Position numbers and translations under genes: made by a program
Shown here: piece by piece, positions 17,824-25,609 of the stretch
Numbering within the stretch: the first letter of the stretch is position 1
Layout of the letters: the number at the start of each line of letters is the position of its first letter
Source of the DNA: Verrucomicrobiia bacterium
GTDB taxonomy: Bacteria > Zixibacteria > MSB-5A5 > DSPP01
DNA length: 64,000 bases
Direction: 5' to 3'
NCBI GenBank assembly: GCA_035574275.1
Contig: DATLYY010000022.1
Span: 85,908-149,907, forward strand
The notes under the pieces: model-generated
What the model saw: the letters and a program-made list of their open reading frames with translations, nothing else
What the model was told of the DNA's origin: nothing
The model's database searches: none

Positions 17824-18519
17824 ATGTTTCCGTTGAAAGATGACATACCCTCTTCCCGAATGCCCGTTCTCACGGTGCTTTTAATCGTTGTAAACACCCT
17901 GATTTTCTTCTGGGAAAAGCTGAATGTGGCGGGGTTCGAGCCCACCATTTGGAAATGGGGTTTGGTTCCCTACGAATTTACCCATCAAGTAGAACTGACC
18001 CCCGGGATGGACGTGCCGCCATTCAGCAATGTCTTTTCCTCGATGTTCATGCACGGCGGGTTTTTCCATCTGGCCGGTAATATGCTCTACCTTTGGATTT
18101 TCGGGGACAATGTGGAAGACCAGTTGGGGCACGTCCGCTTCATCCTGTTTTATTTGCTTTCCGGCGTAGTCGCCGCGTTAAGTTTCACCTATCTTTTTCC
18201 GAACTCGAAAGTTCCCTTGGTGGGGGCTTCCGGCGCCATCGCCGGCGTTTTAGGGGGGTATCTTTTGCGCTTCCCGCGTGCCCGGGTTTACACGCTTATT
18301 TTTCTTGGTTTTTTTGTTCAGGTTGTGCGCATACCGGCGTTGATTGTCTTAGGATTATGGTTCGTCATACAGCTTTTAAACGCCGGGGCGAGCTTTACCG
18401 TGGCCGCCACCTCGGGTACCGCCTGGTTTGCCCACGTGGGGGGGTTCGTCGCCGGATTTCTTCTGTTTCCCCTCTTGGGGGGTATGAAACGAAGAGCGGT
18501 TCATTATGATTACCGGTGA
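17824..18519 (+). CDS. Rhomboid family intramembrane serine protease
   Basis: This is a six-helix membrane serine protease of 231 residues. The HGGFFHLAGNMLYLWIFG stretch matches the rhomboid HxxxN region. The catalytic Ser is in VGASGAIAGVLGG and the catalytic His in AHVGGFVAGFLL of the last helix. An unusual loop with ELTPGMDVPPF precedes the HxxxN helix. The GNAT gene starts 14 bases before its stop, so the two are translated together. Substrates are unknown. Confidence 0.92.
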   Translation: MFPLKDDIPSSRMPVLTVLLIVVNTLIFFWEKLNVAGFEPTIWKWGLVPYEFTHQVELTPGMDVPPFSNVFSSMFMHGGFFHLAGNMLYLWIFGDNVEDQLGHVRFILFYLLSGVVAALSFTYLFPNSKVPLVGASGAIAGVLGGYLLRFPRARVYTLIFLGFFVQVVRIPALIVLGLWFVIQLLNAGASFTVAATSGTAWFAHVGGFVAGFLLFPLLGGMKRRAVHYDYR

Positions 18520-18955
18520 GATTACTTTGCGGAACGCCACCATAAACGATATGCCGCACATCGTCCGGATGATCGGGGAGTTCGATTTGGATTATGAGCA
18601 GCTTTCGCCGGAGCAGTTTTTAGTCATCGAGGATGGGGGGCAAATCGTCGCTTTCGGCCGGTTGAAACCCTACTCGGATGCCGTCGAGCTGGGGAGCGTC
18701 GGTGTGCGTCCTGACCGCCGCAAGATGGGATATGGAAAAATGATGGTGGAAGCCTTGATTGAAAAAGCGCCCGACGAAATCTGGATAACCACCAACCTGC
18801 GGGATTATTTTCGCCTTTTCGGCTTTACCGAGTCTGAAAAGATGCCGGCTTCCATAAAAAACAAGCTGGAAAATTTCTGCCATTTCACCTGCCGGCCGGG
18901 GATTGCGGCGATGGTGTTGCGGAAAAACGCCAACCCATCGGATGGAAAAAAATGA
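18506..18955 (+). CDS. GNAT family N-acetyltransferase
   Basis: This 149-residue protein has the Gcn5-type acetyltransferase fold: a beta strand AVELGSVGVRPDRRKMGYGKMM contains the acetyl-CoA loop (R/Q-x-x-G-x-G/A, here RRKMGYG). A C-terminal region with YFRLFGFTESE resembles the family's YxxxGF motif. Its size and the ELGSVGV strand recall the ArgA/ArgO-like small acetyltransferases, but the substrate cannot be named. It overlaps the rhomboid gene by 14 bases and dnaE by 4 bases (ATGA). Confidence 0.83.
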   Translation: MITGEITLRNATINDMPHIVRMIGEFDLDYEQLSPEQFLVIEDGGQIVAFGRLKPYSDAVELGSVGVRPDRRKMGYGKMMVEALIEKAPDEIWITTNLRDYFRLFGFTESEKMPASIKNKLENFCHFTCRPGIAAMVLRKNANPSDGKK

Positions 18956-21900
18956 AGCATTTGGCCGATTTTGTTCACCTGCACAACCACACCACATATT
19001 CGCTTTTAGATGGGGCGATAAAGATCGACGACTTGATGGCCAAGGCCAAGGAATACGGAATGCCGGCTTTGGCGTTGACCGACCACGGCAATCTTTTCGG
19101 CGCCATCGAATTTTACAAGTCGGCCAAAAAGCACGGCATCAAGCCGATTATCGGCTGCGAGGCGTACGTGGCGCCGGAAAGCCGGCATAAAAAAGAGCCG
19201 CTGCGGGGATTCCCGGACGCCGGGTATCATTTGATTCTCTTGGCCAAAAACCTCGCGGGCTACCGCAACCTGGTCAAACTCTCCAGCGCCGGGTATTTGG
19301 AAGGGTTCTATCACCGTCCCCGGGTGGACAAGGAGTTGCTGCGGGCCCATTCGGAAGGGCTGGTCTGCCTTTCATCCTGCTTGAACGGCGAACTGCCGGC
19401 CCAATTGCGCAACAGCGATTTCAAAAAGGCGCGGGAAGTGGCCAACGAGTACGCCGACATTTTTGGCAGGGAAAACTTCTTTGTTGAACTCCAAGATCAC
19501 GGCATTTCCGAAGAGGACCGGATTCGAGGGGAACTGGCCAAAATCGGGCAGGAACTGGGGTTTGGTCTGGTCGCCACCAACGACTGCCATTACCTGCGGC
19601 GGGTGGATGCCGCCGCCCACGACGCTCTTTTGTGCATCCAGACCGGCAAGGTTCTGACCGACACGGACCGGCTGAAATACGAAACCGACCAGGTATACTT
19701 CAAATCCGACCGGGAAATGAAAGAGCTTTTCGGCTGGGCGCCGGAATCGATTGAAAACACGCTGCGGATCGCCGAGGTCTGCAACCTCGAACTGGAACTG
19801 GGGAAACTGCACCTTCCCCGCTTTCCCCTGCCCTCCGGCTTCAATTCAGCCGACCAATTTCTGGAACACCTGGCCCGCAAGGGAATGGAGGAGCGCTATC
19901 ATCCGGTTACTCCGGAAGTAAAGGAGCGGTTGGAATATGAACTGAAAGTCATCCGCGAAATGGGGTATTCCGGCTACTTTTTAATCGTACGGGATTTTGT
20001 CGATTACGCCCTGCGCAACAACTTTCCCGTAGGCCCGGGACGGGGTTCAGTCGGGGGAAGCCTTGTGGCCTATTGTATCGGAATAACCCGAATCGACCCA
20101 ATGAAATACGGACTTCTATTCGAGCGCTTTTTGAATCCGGAGCGGATTTCGATGCCGGATATCGATATCGACTTTTCCGATCGCGACCGGGACAGGATTA
20201 TCCAATATGTCATTGACAAATATGGTGAAGAGAACGTCTGCCAGATTATCACTTTCGGGACGATGGCGGCACGGGCGGTGGTGCGGGACGTCGGCCGGGT
20301 GATGTCCCTGCCCTATTCGGAAGTCGACCGGATTGCCAAACTGATTCCATTTGACACTGAAATGACCTTGGAGCGGGCAATGGAGATGCAGCCGGATTTG
20401 AAACGATTGACAGCTTCGGATCCCAAAATTGCCCAATTGATGGAATATTCCAAAACTTTGGAAGGACTTTCCCGCCACGCCTCGGTTCATGCCGCCGGCG
20501 TGGTCATTGCCCCTTCCAAGTTGACGGACTACGTCCCGCTATACCGCACCAACCGGGATGAAACGGTGACCCAGTTCGATATGAAGGGAATTGAAGAGAT
20601 CGGCCTTTTGAAAATGGATTTCCTGGGGCTGCGGACGCTGACCGTCATTGAGGATACCGTCCGCTTCGTGAAGGAACGGGAGGGGATTGCAATCGACATC
20701 GATAAAATCCCGCTGGACGACGCCAAAACCTTTGAGCTTTTCGCCTCCGGCGAAACCACCGGCCTATTCCAGTTTGAGTCGGCCGGAATGCGGGACTATT
20801 TGCGTAAGCTAAAACCGGATTCCCTCTCCGATCTGGCGGCGATGAACGCCTTGTACCGCCCCGGCCCGCTGGATGCTTACATGGTGGATGAGTACATCGA
20901 CCGCAAAAAGGGAAAAAAGGTTCAGTACGAACATCCCAAGCTGGAGAAAATTTTAAAGGAGACCTACGGGGTCATCGTCTTCCAGGAGCAGGTTTTGGAA
21001 ATTGCCAAGGAACTGGCCGGTTATACCCTGGGGAAGGCCGACATTCTGCGCAAGGCGATGGGGAAAAAGGATGCCGAGTTGATGGCGGGGGAGAAGGAGG
21101 AGTTCATTCAGGGGGCCGTGGCCCATCATATCGACAAACAGAAAGCGGAACGGATTTTTGAACAAATCGCCACCTTCGGCCGTTACGGGTTCAACAAGGC
21201 CCATTCCGTCGGCTACGCCTATCTCGCCTATCAGACCGGCTATCTAAAGGCCCACTGGCCGGTCTATTTTATGGCCGCCTCCCTTTCCTCCGAAATGGGG
21301 AACACCGACCGGGTGGTCCTGCTGATTCTGGAAAGCCAAAGGCTCGGTATAGAGGTCCTGCCCCCCGACGTGAACCGAAGTTTTTCGAAATTTACGGTCG
21401 AGGATGGCAAAATCCGCTATGGTTTGGCGGCCGTCAAAAACGTGGGAGAGGGGACCGTCGAGACGCTCGTGACCACCCGTCAAGCCAAGGGGGAATTTAA
21501 ATCAATCTTTGATTTTGCCCGCAAAATGGATACGGGCGCCTTGAACCGCCGGATGGTGGAAAGTTTGGTCCTGGCGGGGGCCTTCGACTCGCTCGATTCC
21601 AACCGGGCACGCCTTTTCAAAAACGTTCAGCGGGCGATCGATTGGGGTGCGGATGCACAGGCGGCAGACGCAGCCGGACAAGCTTCCTTGTTCGGGGGAC
21701 GTTCCGACCTCGGTATAAGCGAGCCGGCGCTGGAGCCGGAAGAAAAATGGCCCCCTGTAATGCGCCTGACCCGTGAAAAAGAGGTTTTGGGATTCTACTT
21801 TTCCGGCAATCCCCTGGAAAACTACCGCCGGGAATTGGATTTATTTTCCACCACGCAAATCGGCAATCTGGAAAGCTTTCGGGACGGAGAGGAAGTCGTT

Positions 21901-22401
21901 CTTTCCGGGATGATAGGGGATATAAAAACCAAGCTGGACAAGAAAGGGAAGCGGATGGCGTTTGCCGGCATCGAGGACATCACCGGGCGGACCGAGCTGG
22001 TAATTTTTTCCGACGTTTTCGAAAGATCCCGGGCCGCCCTTCATCCGGAGAAGCTTGTGGTTGCCCGCGGGCGGGTTTCCACCAAGGAGGGGGAAAAGCC
22101 CAAACTGGTCGCCTCGGAGGTTTATTCCGTAGAAGAGGCCTACCTGCGCTCCCCCCTCGCGCTGACGTTGACCTTCGACGTAGCCGAACGGCCGCTTTTG
22201 GACAAGGCCTTGCCGCTTCTTGAATTTGGAAGTTGGCCCGGCTTATTGAACATCCGGCTGGTCTCTCCGGAAGAAACCGTTCTTTTCTGCTCCCGTCTTG
22301 GGGGGGTGCGGCTCTCACGGGAGCTTTTGGAGAGCTTGCGCCAGTTCGTCGCTCCGGAAAAAGTTGAACTTTCAGGCCCGCGGCAGGGGAAAAAGCCGTG
22401 A
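18952..22401 (+). CDS. dnaE: DNA polymerase III alpha subunit
   Basis: This is the catalytic subunit of the replicative polymerase. The 1149 residues begin with a PHP domain (FVHLHNHTTYSLLDG). The polymerase core has GPGRGSVGGSLVAY and the catalytic Asp cluster PDIDIDFSDRDRD. Further conserved blocks are SRHASVHAAGVVI, YRPGPLDA and KKDAELM. Later come a helix-hairpin-helix region and an OB fold (EEVVLSGMIGDIKTKLDKKG). No intein is present. The start overlaps the GNAT stop (ATGA). Confidence 0.98.
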   Translation: MKHLADFVHLHNHTTYSLLDGAIKIDDLMAKAKEYGMPALALTDHGNLFGAIEFYKSAKKHGIKPIIGCEAYVAPESRHKKEPLRGFPDAGYHLILLAKNLAGYRNLVKLSSAGYLEGFYHRPRVDKELLRAHSEGLVCLSSCLNGELPAQLRNSDFKKAREVANEYADIFGRENFFVELQDHGISEEDRIRGELAKIGQELGFGLVATNDCHYLRRVDAAAHDALLCIQTGKVLTDTDRLKYETDQVYFKSDREMKELFGWAPESIENTLRIAEVCNLELELGKLHLPRFPLPSGFNSADQFLEHLARKGMEERYHPVTPEVKERLEYELKVIREMGYSGYFLIVRDFVDYALRNNFPVGPGRGSVGGSLVAYCIGITRIDPMKYGLLFERFLNPERISMPDIDIDFSDRDRDRIIQYVIDKYGEENVCQIITFGTMAARAVVRDVGRVMSLPYSEVDRIAKLIPFDTEMTLERAMEMQPDLKRLTASDPKIAQLMEYSKTLEGLSRHASVHAAGVVIAPSKLTDYVPLYRTNRDETVTQFDMKGIEEIGLLKMDFLGLRTLTVIEDTVRFVKEREGIAIDIDKIPLDDAKTFELFASGETTGLFQFESAGMRDYLRKLKPDSLSDLAAMNALYRPGPLDAYMVDEYIDRKKGKKVQYEHPKLEKILKETYGVIVFQEQVLEIAKELAGYTLGKADILRKAMGKKDAELMAGEKEEFIQGAVAHHIDKQKAERIFEQIATFGRYGFNKAHSVGYAYLAYQTGYLKAHWPVYFMAASLSSEMGNTDRVVLLILESQRLGIEVLPPDVNRSFSKFTVEDGKIRYGLAAVKNVGEGTVETLVTTRQAKGEFKSIFDFARKMDTGALNRRMVESLVLAGAFDSLDSNRARLFKNVQRAIDWGADAQAADAAGQASLFGGRSDLGISEPALEPEEKWPPVMRLTREKEVLGFYFSGNPLENYRRELDLFSTTQIGNLESFRDGEEVVLSGMIGDIKTKLDKKGKRMAFAGIEDITGRTELVIFSDVFERSRAALHPEKLVVARGRVSTKEGEKPKLVASEVYSVEEAYLRSPLALTLTFDVAERPLLDKALPLLEFGSWPGLLNIRLVSPEETVLFCSRLGGVRLSRELLESLRQFVAPEKVELSGPRQGKKP

Positions 22402-22586
22402 ACTTTTTCCGCCCGCAAGGAAGCATCGGTTTGCCCCTCCGGGAATGGCGGCTCAATGGTGCCCTGGCCGAGCCGATCGCACTCAATTTTCTCCTCCGGG
22501 CAGTCGATGATAACCCTAAGGCGGGCAAGGGGTCGGTGGAAAAGGGAAAAAAATTAGTTCGTGACTTTTCGACCGCATCAGTGTAA
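22398..22586 (+). CDS. Possible small hypothetical protein after dnaE
   Basis: A 62-codon frame opens with GTG in a GTGA overlap with the dnaE stop, the same junction type used by most real gene pairs here. The product has no signal peptide and no motif I recognise; a basic, Lys-rich tail (GSVEKGKKLVRDF) is visible. Coding by chance cannot be excluded, because no homology can be tested from here. Confidence 0.25.
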   Translation: MNFFRPQGSIGLPLREWRLNGALAEPIALNFLLRAVDDNPKAGKGSVEKGKKLVRDFSTASV

Positions 22587-22639
22587 AATAGTCAAGGGGT
22601 GGAAGCGATTTTGGATGTCAGGAACAAACGGTAGGAGCG

Positions 22640-23242
22640 GTGCGGTTGGTTAAGGGTATGATAAAAGGAGGTATGGTGCGTTTCGCCACGATATTGCTTG
22701 CCGGAGTTTTGTTTTTGGGCGCTTCCGGGCCGGAACAAAAGGAGGGGGCCGGGGTTTCCCGGAAAGGCTCCGTTTCAAAAAAGGGGCAGGCATCCGCCCC
22801 GGCTGAAATTGTCTGGCTCAGCTATGAAGAGGGACTGAAAAAGGGGAAGCTGGAAAACAAGAACATTTTCATCGACTTTTACACCAATTGGTGCGGGTGG
22901 TGCAAAAAACTGGACAAGGATGTCTATTCCGACAGCGCCGTCAAAACCGTCCTTTCCCGCCATTTCGTGACCGTTAAAACCAACGCCGAATCCGGCCGCC
23001 GCTTCACTCTGGAGGACGGCAAGCAGTACACGGATGCCAGTCTGGCCCGGGAGGTGTTCGGGGTTCAGGGGTATCCGGCGCTTTGGTTTTTAACCGCCAA
23101 AGGGGAAAAATTGACGTATATTCCGGGGTATGTTCCAAAGGAAAAGTTTGTCAACATTTTGACTTTTATCAGCAGCAAGGCGTACCAGACAAAGAAATTC
23201 GAGGATTACGAACAGGAACTGGCCGCCAAGAAGGGAAACTAA
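22640..23242 (+). CDS. Exported thioredoxin-fold protein (thioredoxin_7/DUF255-like)
   Basis: This is a predicted exported thiol-disulfide protein of up to 200 residues. A hydrophobic N-terminal segment (FATILLAGVLFLGASG) acts as signal or anchor. The thioredoxin domain has the active site WCGWCKKLDKDVYSD, and the cis-Pro lies in VQGYPALWFL. The WCxWC active site resembles DsbD-gamma/SoxW-like thioredoxins that act on envelope proteins. The start is uncertain: GTG 22640, ATG 22658 and ATG 22673 are all in frame, with an AAAGGAGG just before the last one. It heads an envelope redox/metal group. Confidence 0.82.
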   Translation: MRLVKGMIKGGMVRFATILLAGVLFLGASGPEQKEGAGVSRKGSVSKKGQASAPAEIVWLSYEEGLKKGKLENKNIFIDFYTNWCGWCKKLDKDVYSDSAVKTVLSRHFVTVKTNAESGRRFTLEDGKQYTDASLAREVFGVQGYPALWFLTAKGEKLTYIPGYVPKEKFVNILTFISSKAYQTKKFEDYEQELAAKKGN

Positions 23243-23362
23243 AACTACCGTTGCCGACCACGCCAGACCGAGTTTCCCTCAACCCCCCTCTCGTGTTTGG
23301 CAGGCAGCGGTAGTTTAAATTTTGGGAACTTTCAAACCGGACGGGGGGTTAAAAAAGAACTG

Positions 23363-23914
23363 ATGTTGATAAAACGCTTGTTGATTGCCGGCCTTGCCGG
23401 GCTCACCATGGCTATGTCGATTTTCTCCTGCGGAAAGCAAGAGGACCGGCAGGAAGCCACCACCGGCGGTTCGGTGAATAACGCTCCCCAAACCGCTGCG
23501 GACGGTTCGGGTTCGGTCGGTTTTTCCTTGGCGGATATCGATGGCAACACGGTTTCATTGGCCGATTATAAGGGGAAGGTGGTTCTGGTCGATTTCTGGG
23601 CCACTTGGTGCGGCCCCTGCCGTCAGGCGGTGCCTCATTTGAAGGAACTTTATGAAGAAAATCGGGGGAAAGGGTTTGAAATTCTGGCCATCGCAATGGA
23701 CGAGGACGGCCAGAAGGTGGTGCCTCCGTTCGTCGAAGATAACCGGATTAATTACACCGTCCTTTTGGGGACCCCCGAGGTGGAATCGGAATTCGGCGGT
23801 CTGGTGGGGTATCCCACCACCTTTCTTATTGACCGGGAGGGTAAGGTTGTTGACAAGACTTTGGGGTATCGTCCCAAGGAGTATTTTGAGGAAAAGCTGA
23901 AACCCCTGTTATAG
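23363..23914 (+). CDS. TlpA/ResA-family thioredoxin lipoprotein
   Basis: This is a membrane-attached thiol-disulfide oxidoreductase, 183 residues long. It has a signal sequence with a lipobox ending SIFSC at about residue 20, a low-complexity linker, then an AlkC/TlpA thioredoxin fold with WATWCGPCRQAVPHL and cis-Pro GYPTTFLIDREGKV. The family reduces cytochrome c apoproteins or other envelope targets. The frame is open from 23297, but only the ATG at 23363 gives a proper signal peptide. Confidence 0.9.
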   Translation: MLIKRLLIAGLAGLTMAMSIFSCGKQEDRQEATTGGSVNNAPQTAADGSGSVGFSLADIDGNTVSLADYKGKVVLVDFWATWCGPCRQAVPHLKELYEENRGKGFEILAIAMDEDGQKVVPPFVEDNRINYTVLLGTPEVESEFGGLVGYPTTFLIDREGKVVDKTLGYRPKEYFEEKLKPLL

Positions 23915-23920
23915 GGATCT

Positions 23921-23945
23921 CCCCGGAACCTTTCCGGTTTCGGGG
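23921..23945 (+). terminator. Hairpin downstream of the TlpA-family gene
   Basis: Ten-base arms CCCCGGAACC and GGTTTCGGGG (one G-U pair) enclose TTTCC, seven bases after the TAG. The downstream sequence is GTTATAA rather than a T-run, so it is a weak terminator or an mRNA 3'-end stabiliser. Confidence 0.5.
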
Positions 23946-24039
23946 GTTATAAAAGGCAAAAAGGGCTTGTTCTGAGGCAGGGAAAGATTATATTGAGACG
24001 GAAGGGGAAAACGATAAACGCAACCGGAAGGAGGAGTTC

Positions 24040-24549
24040 GTGAAGAAGATTCTGGCAGTGGTGGTTGGTCTGGTCGTTCTGGGTTTCAGTGCCTGGGCGG
24101 TCGCCGGCCCGAATTGTTGTTCCAAGGCCAAATCCACCGCGTCGGCTTCGGCCGCGGGTGAAAAGGTGGAAAAGGCCTCCGCGGCTTGCGAGCCGAAGGA
24201 GACCAAAACCGCCGAAGCGACGGGTGCCGTCAACACCGATGCGTCCGCCTGCGTGGAAAAAGCGGTCAAGCTGTCGATCACCGGAATGCACTGCGGCGAT
24301 TGCAGCAAAAAGATTCAAGCCGCTCTTTCCAACCTGGAGGGGGTTTGCGCCTCCAAAGTCAGCTACACCCGCAAGAATGCGGAAGTGGTTTATAATGCGA
24401 ACCAGCTTTCCGAGGAGCGCATCGTTCAAACGGTTACAACGGCCGGTTTTACGGTGGCCTCCACCAAGGCATCCAACTGGAAAGCCTCCAAGAGCGAAGA
24501 CTGCTGCAAAGCCAAAAAATCGGCCAAAACCACCGGGTCGGATACTTAA
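24040..24549 (+). CDS. Secreted heavy-metal-associated (HMA/MerP-like) domain protein
   Basis: This 169-residue exported protein has one HMA domain. Signal peptide MKKILAVVVGLVVLGFSAWAVA is followed by NCCSKAK and a long Ala/Lys/Glu linker. The copper/mercury-binding motif GMHCGDCSKKI is near residue 84, in a ferredoxin-like domain. The C-terminal tail carries a second Cys pair (DCCKAKK) that mirrors the N-terminal one. GTG start with GGAAGGAGGAG upstream. It follows two envelope thioredoxins, so a role in periplasmic metal or thiol handling is plausible, but the metal is unknown. Confidence 0.82.
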   Translation: MKKILAVVVGLVVLGFSAWAVAGPNCCSKAKSTASASAAGEKVEKASAACEPKETKTAEATGAVNTDASACVEKAVKLSITGMHCGDCSKKIQAALSNLEGVCASKVSYTRKNAEVVYNANQLSEERIVQTVTTAGFTVASTKASNWKASKSEDCCKAKKSAKTTGSDT

Positions 24550-24565
24550 TCGGGACGGGAGTTTG

Positions 24566-24594
24566 AAAAAGCGGAGCGCAAGCTCCGCTTTTTT
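24566..24594 (+). terminator. Intrinsic terminator after the HMA-domain gene
   Basis: AAAAAGCGGAGC, loop GCAA, then GCTCCGC with a following T-run forms a strong stem and U-tract 16 bases after the TAA. It separates the HMA gene from the PorV-like gene. Confidence 0.9.
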
Positions 24595-24634
24595 TATTGA
24601 CAGCAAAACCCCGGCAAATAGATTGATTAAGGGA

Positions 24635-25579
24635 ATGAAGGCAGCGGTTTTAGCCATGTTTTTGTTTATGGCTTTTTCCATCGCCAAAGCCACCAAATAT
24701 GCCGGTGAATTCTTGAGTTTGGGCGTGGGGGCTCGGGGCTTGGGAATGGGGGGGGCCTATGTGGCGGTGGTCGATGACGCCACCTCCGGCTGGTGGAATC
24801 CGGCCGGCGCCGCCCGGCTTTCCGCCCGCCAGGCGGTTTTTATGCACGCGGAGACGTTTGGCTCCCTTTTGAACCACGACTATCTGGCCCTCGGGCTGCC
24901 AAAAGAAAACTACGGACTGGTTTTTTCGGGCGTTCGATTGGGGGGTGGGGGAATCAAGGTTACGGAATTGCCGAATCCCGATTCCTTGGTAGGAGACAGA
25001 AACCGCCCCTATGTGGCAAAAGTGGAGGGGCACGGGGATTACGCCGTCATCGCCACGTATGGACGTCCTTACCGGGAGAACCTTTTTTGGGGGGGGAGTG
25101 TAAAAATTATTTACCGGGCGATTGCGGATAATTCCGCATTCGGGCTTGGGGCCGACGCCGGCCTTCTGTGGCAGCCTAAGACGAACTGGTGGGTGGGAGC
25201 GGCGGCGATTGATTTTACGGGAACCTTTCTGGCTTACGACACGGGCACCAAGGAGACCATAACGCCGACATTGAAATTGGGAACGAGCTACGTGTATCCA
25301 TACCGGGAATTCAGTTTTTTAGGGGCTTTTTCGACCGATTTGCGCTTCGAAGGCCGCAAGGCCTCCGCCCAGTACTATCAGGGTTCGATTTCGGCCGACA
25401 ACCATTACGGGCTGGAAATCGGCTATCGCCAGAAGGGTTTTGCCCGTTTCGGTTTTGATGCGGGGGATTTTACCGCCGGCGCCGGTGTGTGGATCGCTCC
25501 CCTAAGGATTGATTTTGCTTTTCTGACCCATCCGGCGCTGGACAACAGCTACCGGGTTTCGCTTTCGGCGGATTTTTAA
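24635..25579 (+). CDS. PorV/PorQ-family outer-membrane beta-barrel protein
   Basis: This 314-residue protein has a signal peptide (MKAAVLAMFLFMAFSIAKA) followed by the PorV/PorQ (UPF0164) N-terminus. It has GEFLSLGVGARGLGMGGAYVA and VDDATSGWWNPAG, then amphipathic beta strands ending in an aromatic-flanked final strand (YRVSLSADF). In Bacteroidetes PorV shuttles cargo in type IX secretion; in other FCB phyla the family is widespread without known function. The frame runs open from 24065 through the HMA gene, but conserved sequence begins only at 24635. Confidence 0.85.
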   Translation: MKAAVLAMFLFMAFSIAKATKYAGEFLSLGVGARGLGMGGAYVAVVDDATSGWWNPAGAARLSARQAVFMHAETFGSLLNHDYLALGLPKENYGLVFSGVRLGGGGIKVTELPNPDSLVGDRNRPYVAKVEGHGDYAVIATYGRPYRENLFWGGSVKIIYRAIADNSAFGLGADAGLLWQPKTNWWVGAAAIDFTGTFLAYDTGTKETITPTLKLGTSYVYPYREFSFLGAFSTDLRFEGRKASAQYYQGSISADNHYGLEIGYRQKGFARFGFDAGDFTAGAGVWIAPLRIDFAFLTHPALDNSYRVSLSADF

Positions 25580-25609
25580 CTAATTATGGGTGAACAAAGG
25601 AGGTTGGTA

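Noticed and set aside
18952..22401. Inteins in dnaE or dnaB
   Set aside because: Both proteins have normal length and unbroken motif order.
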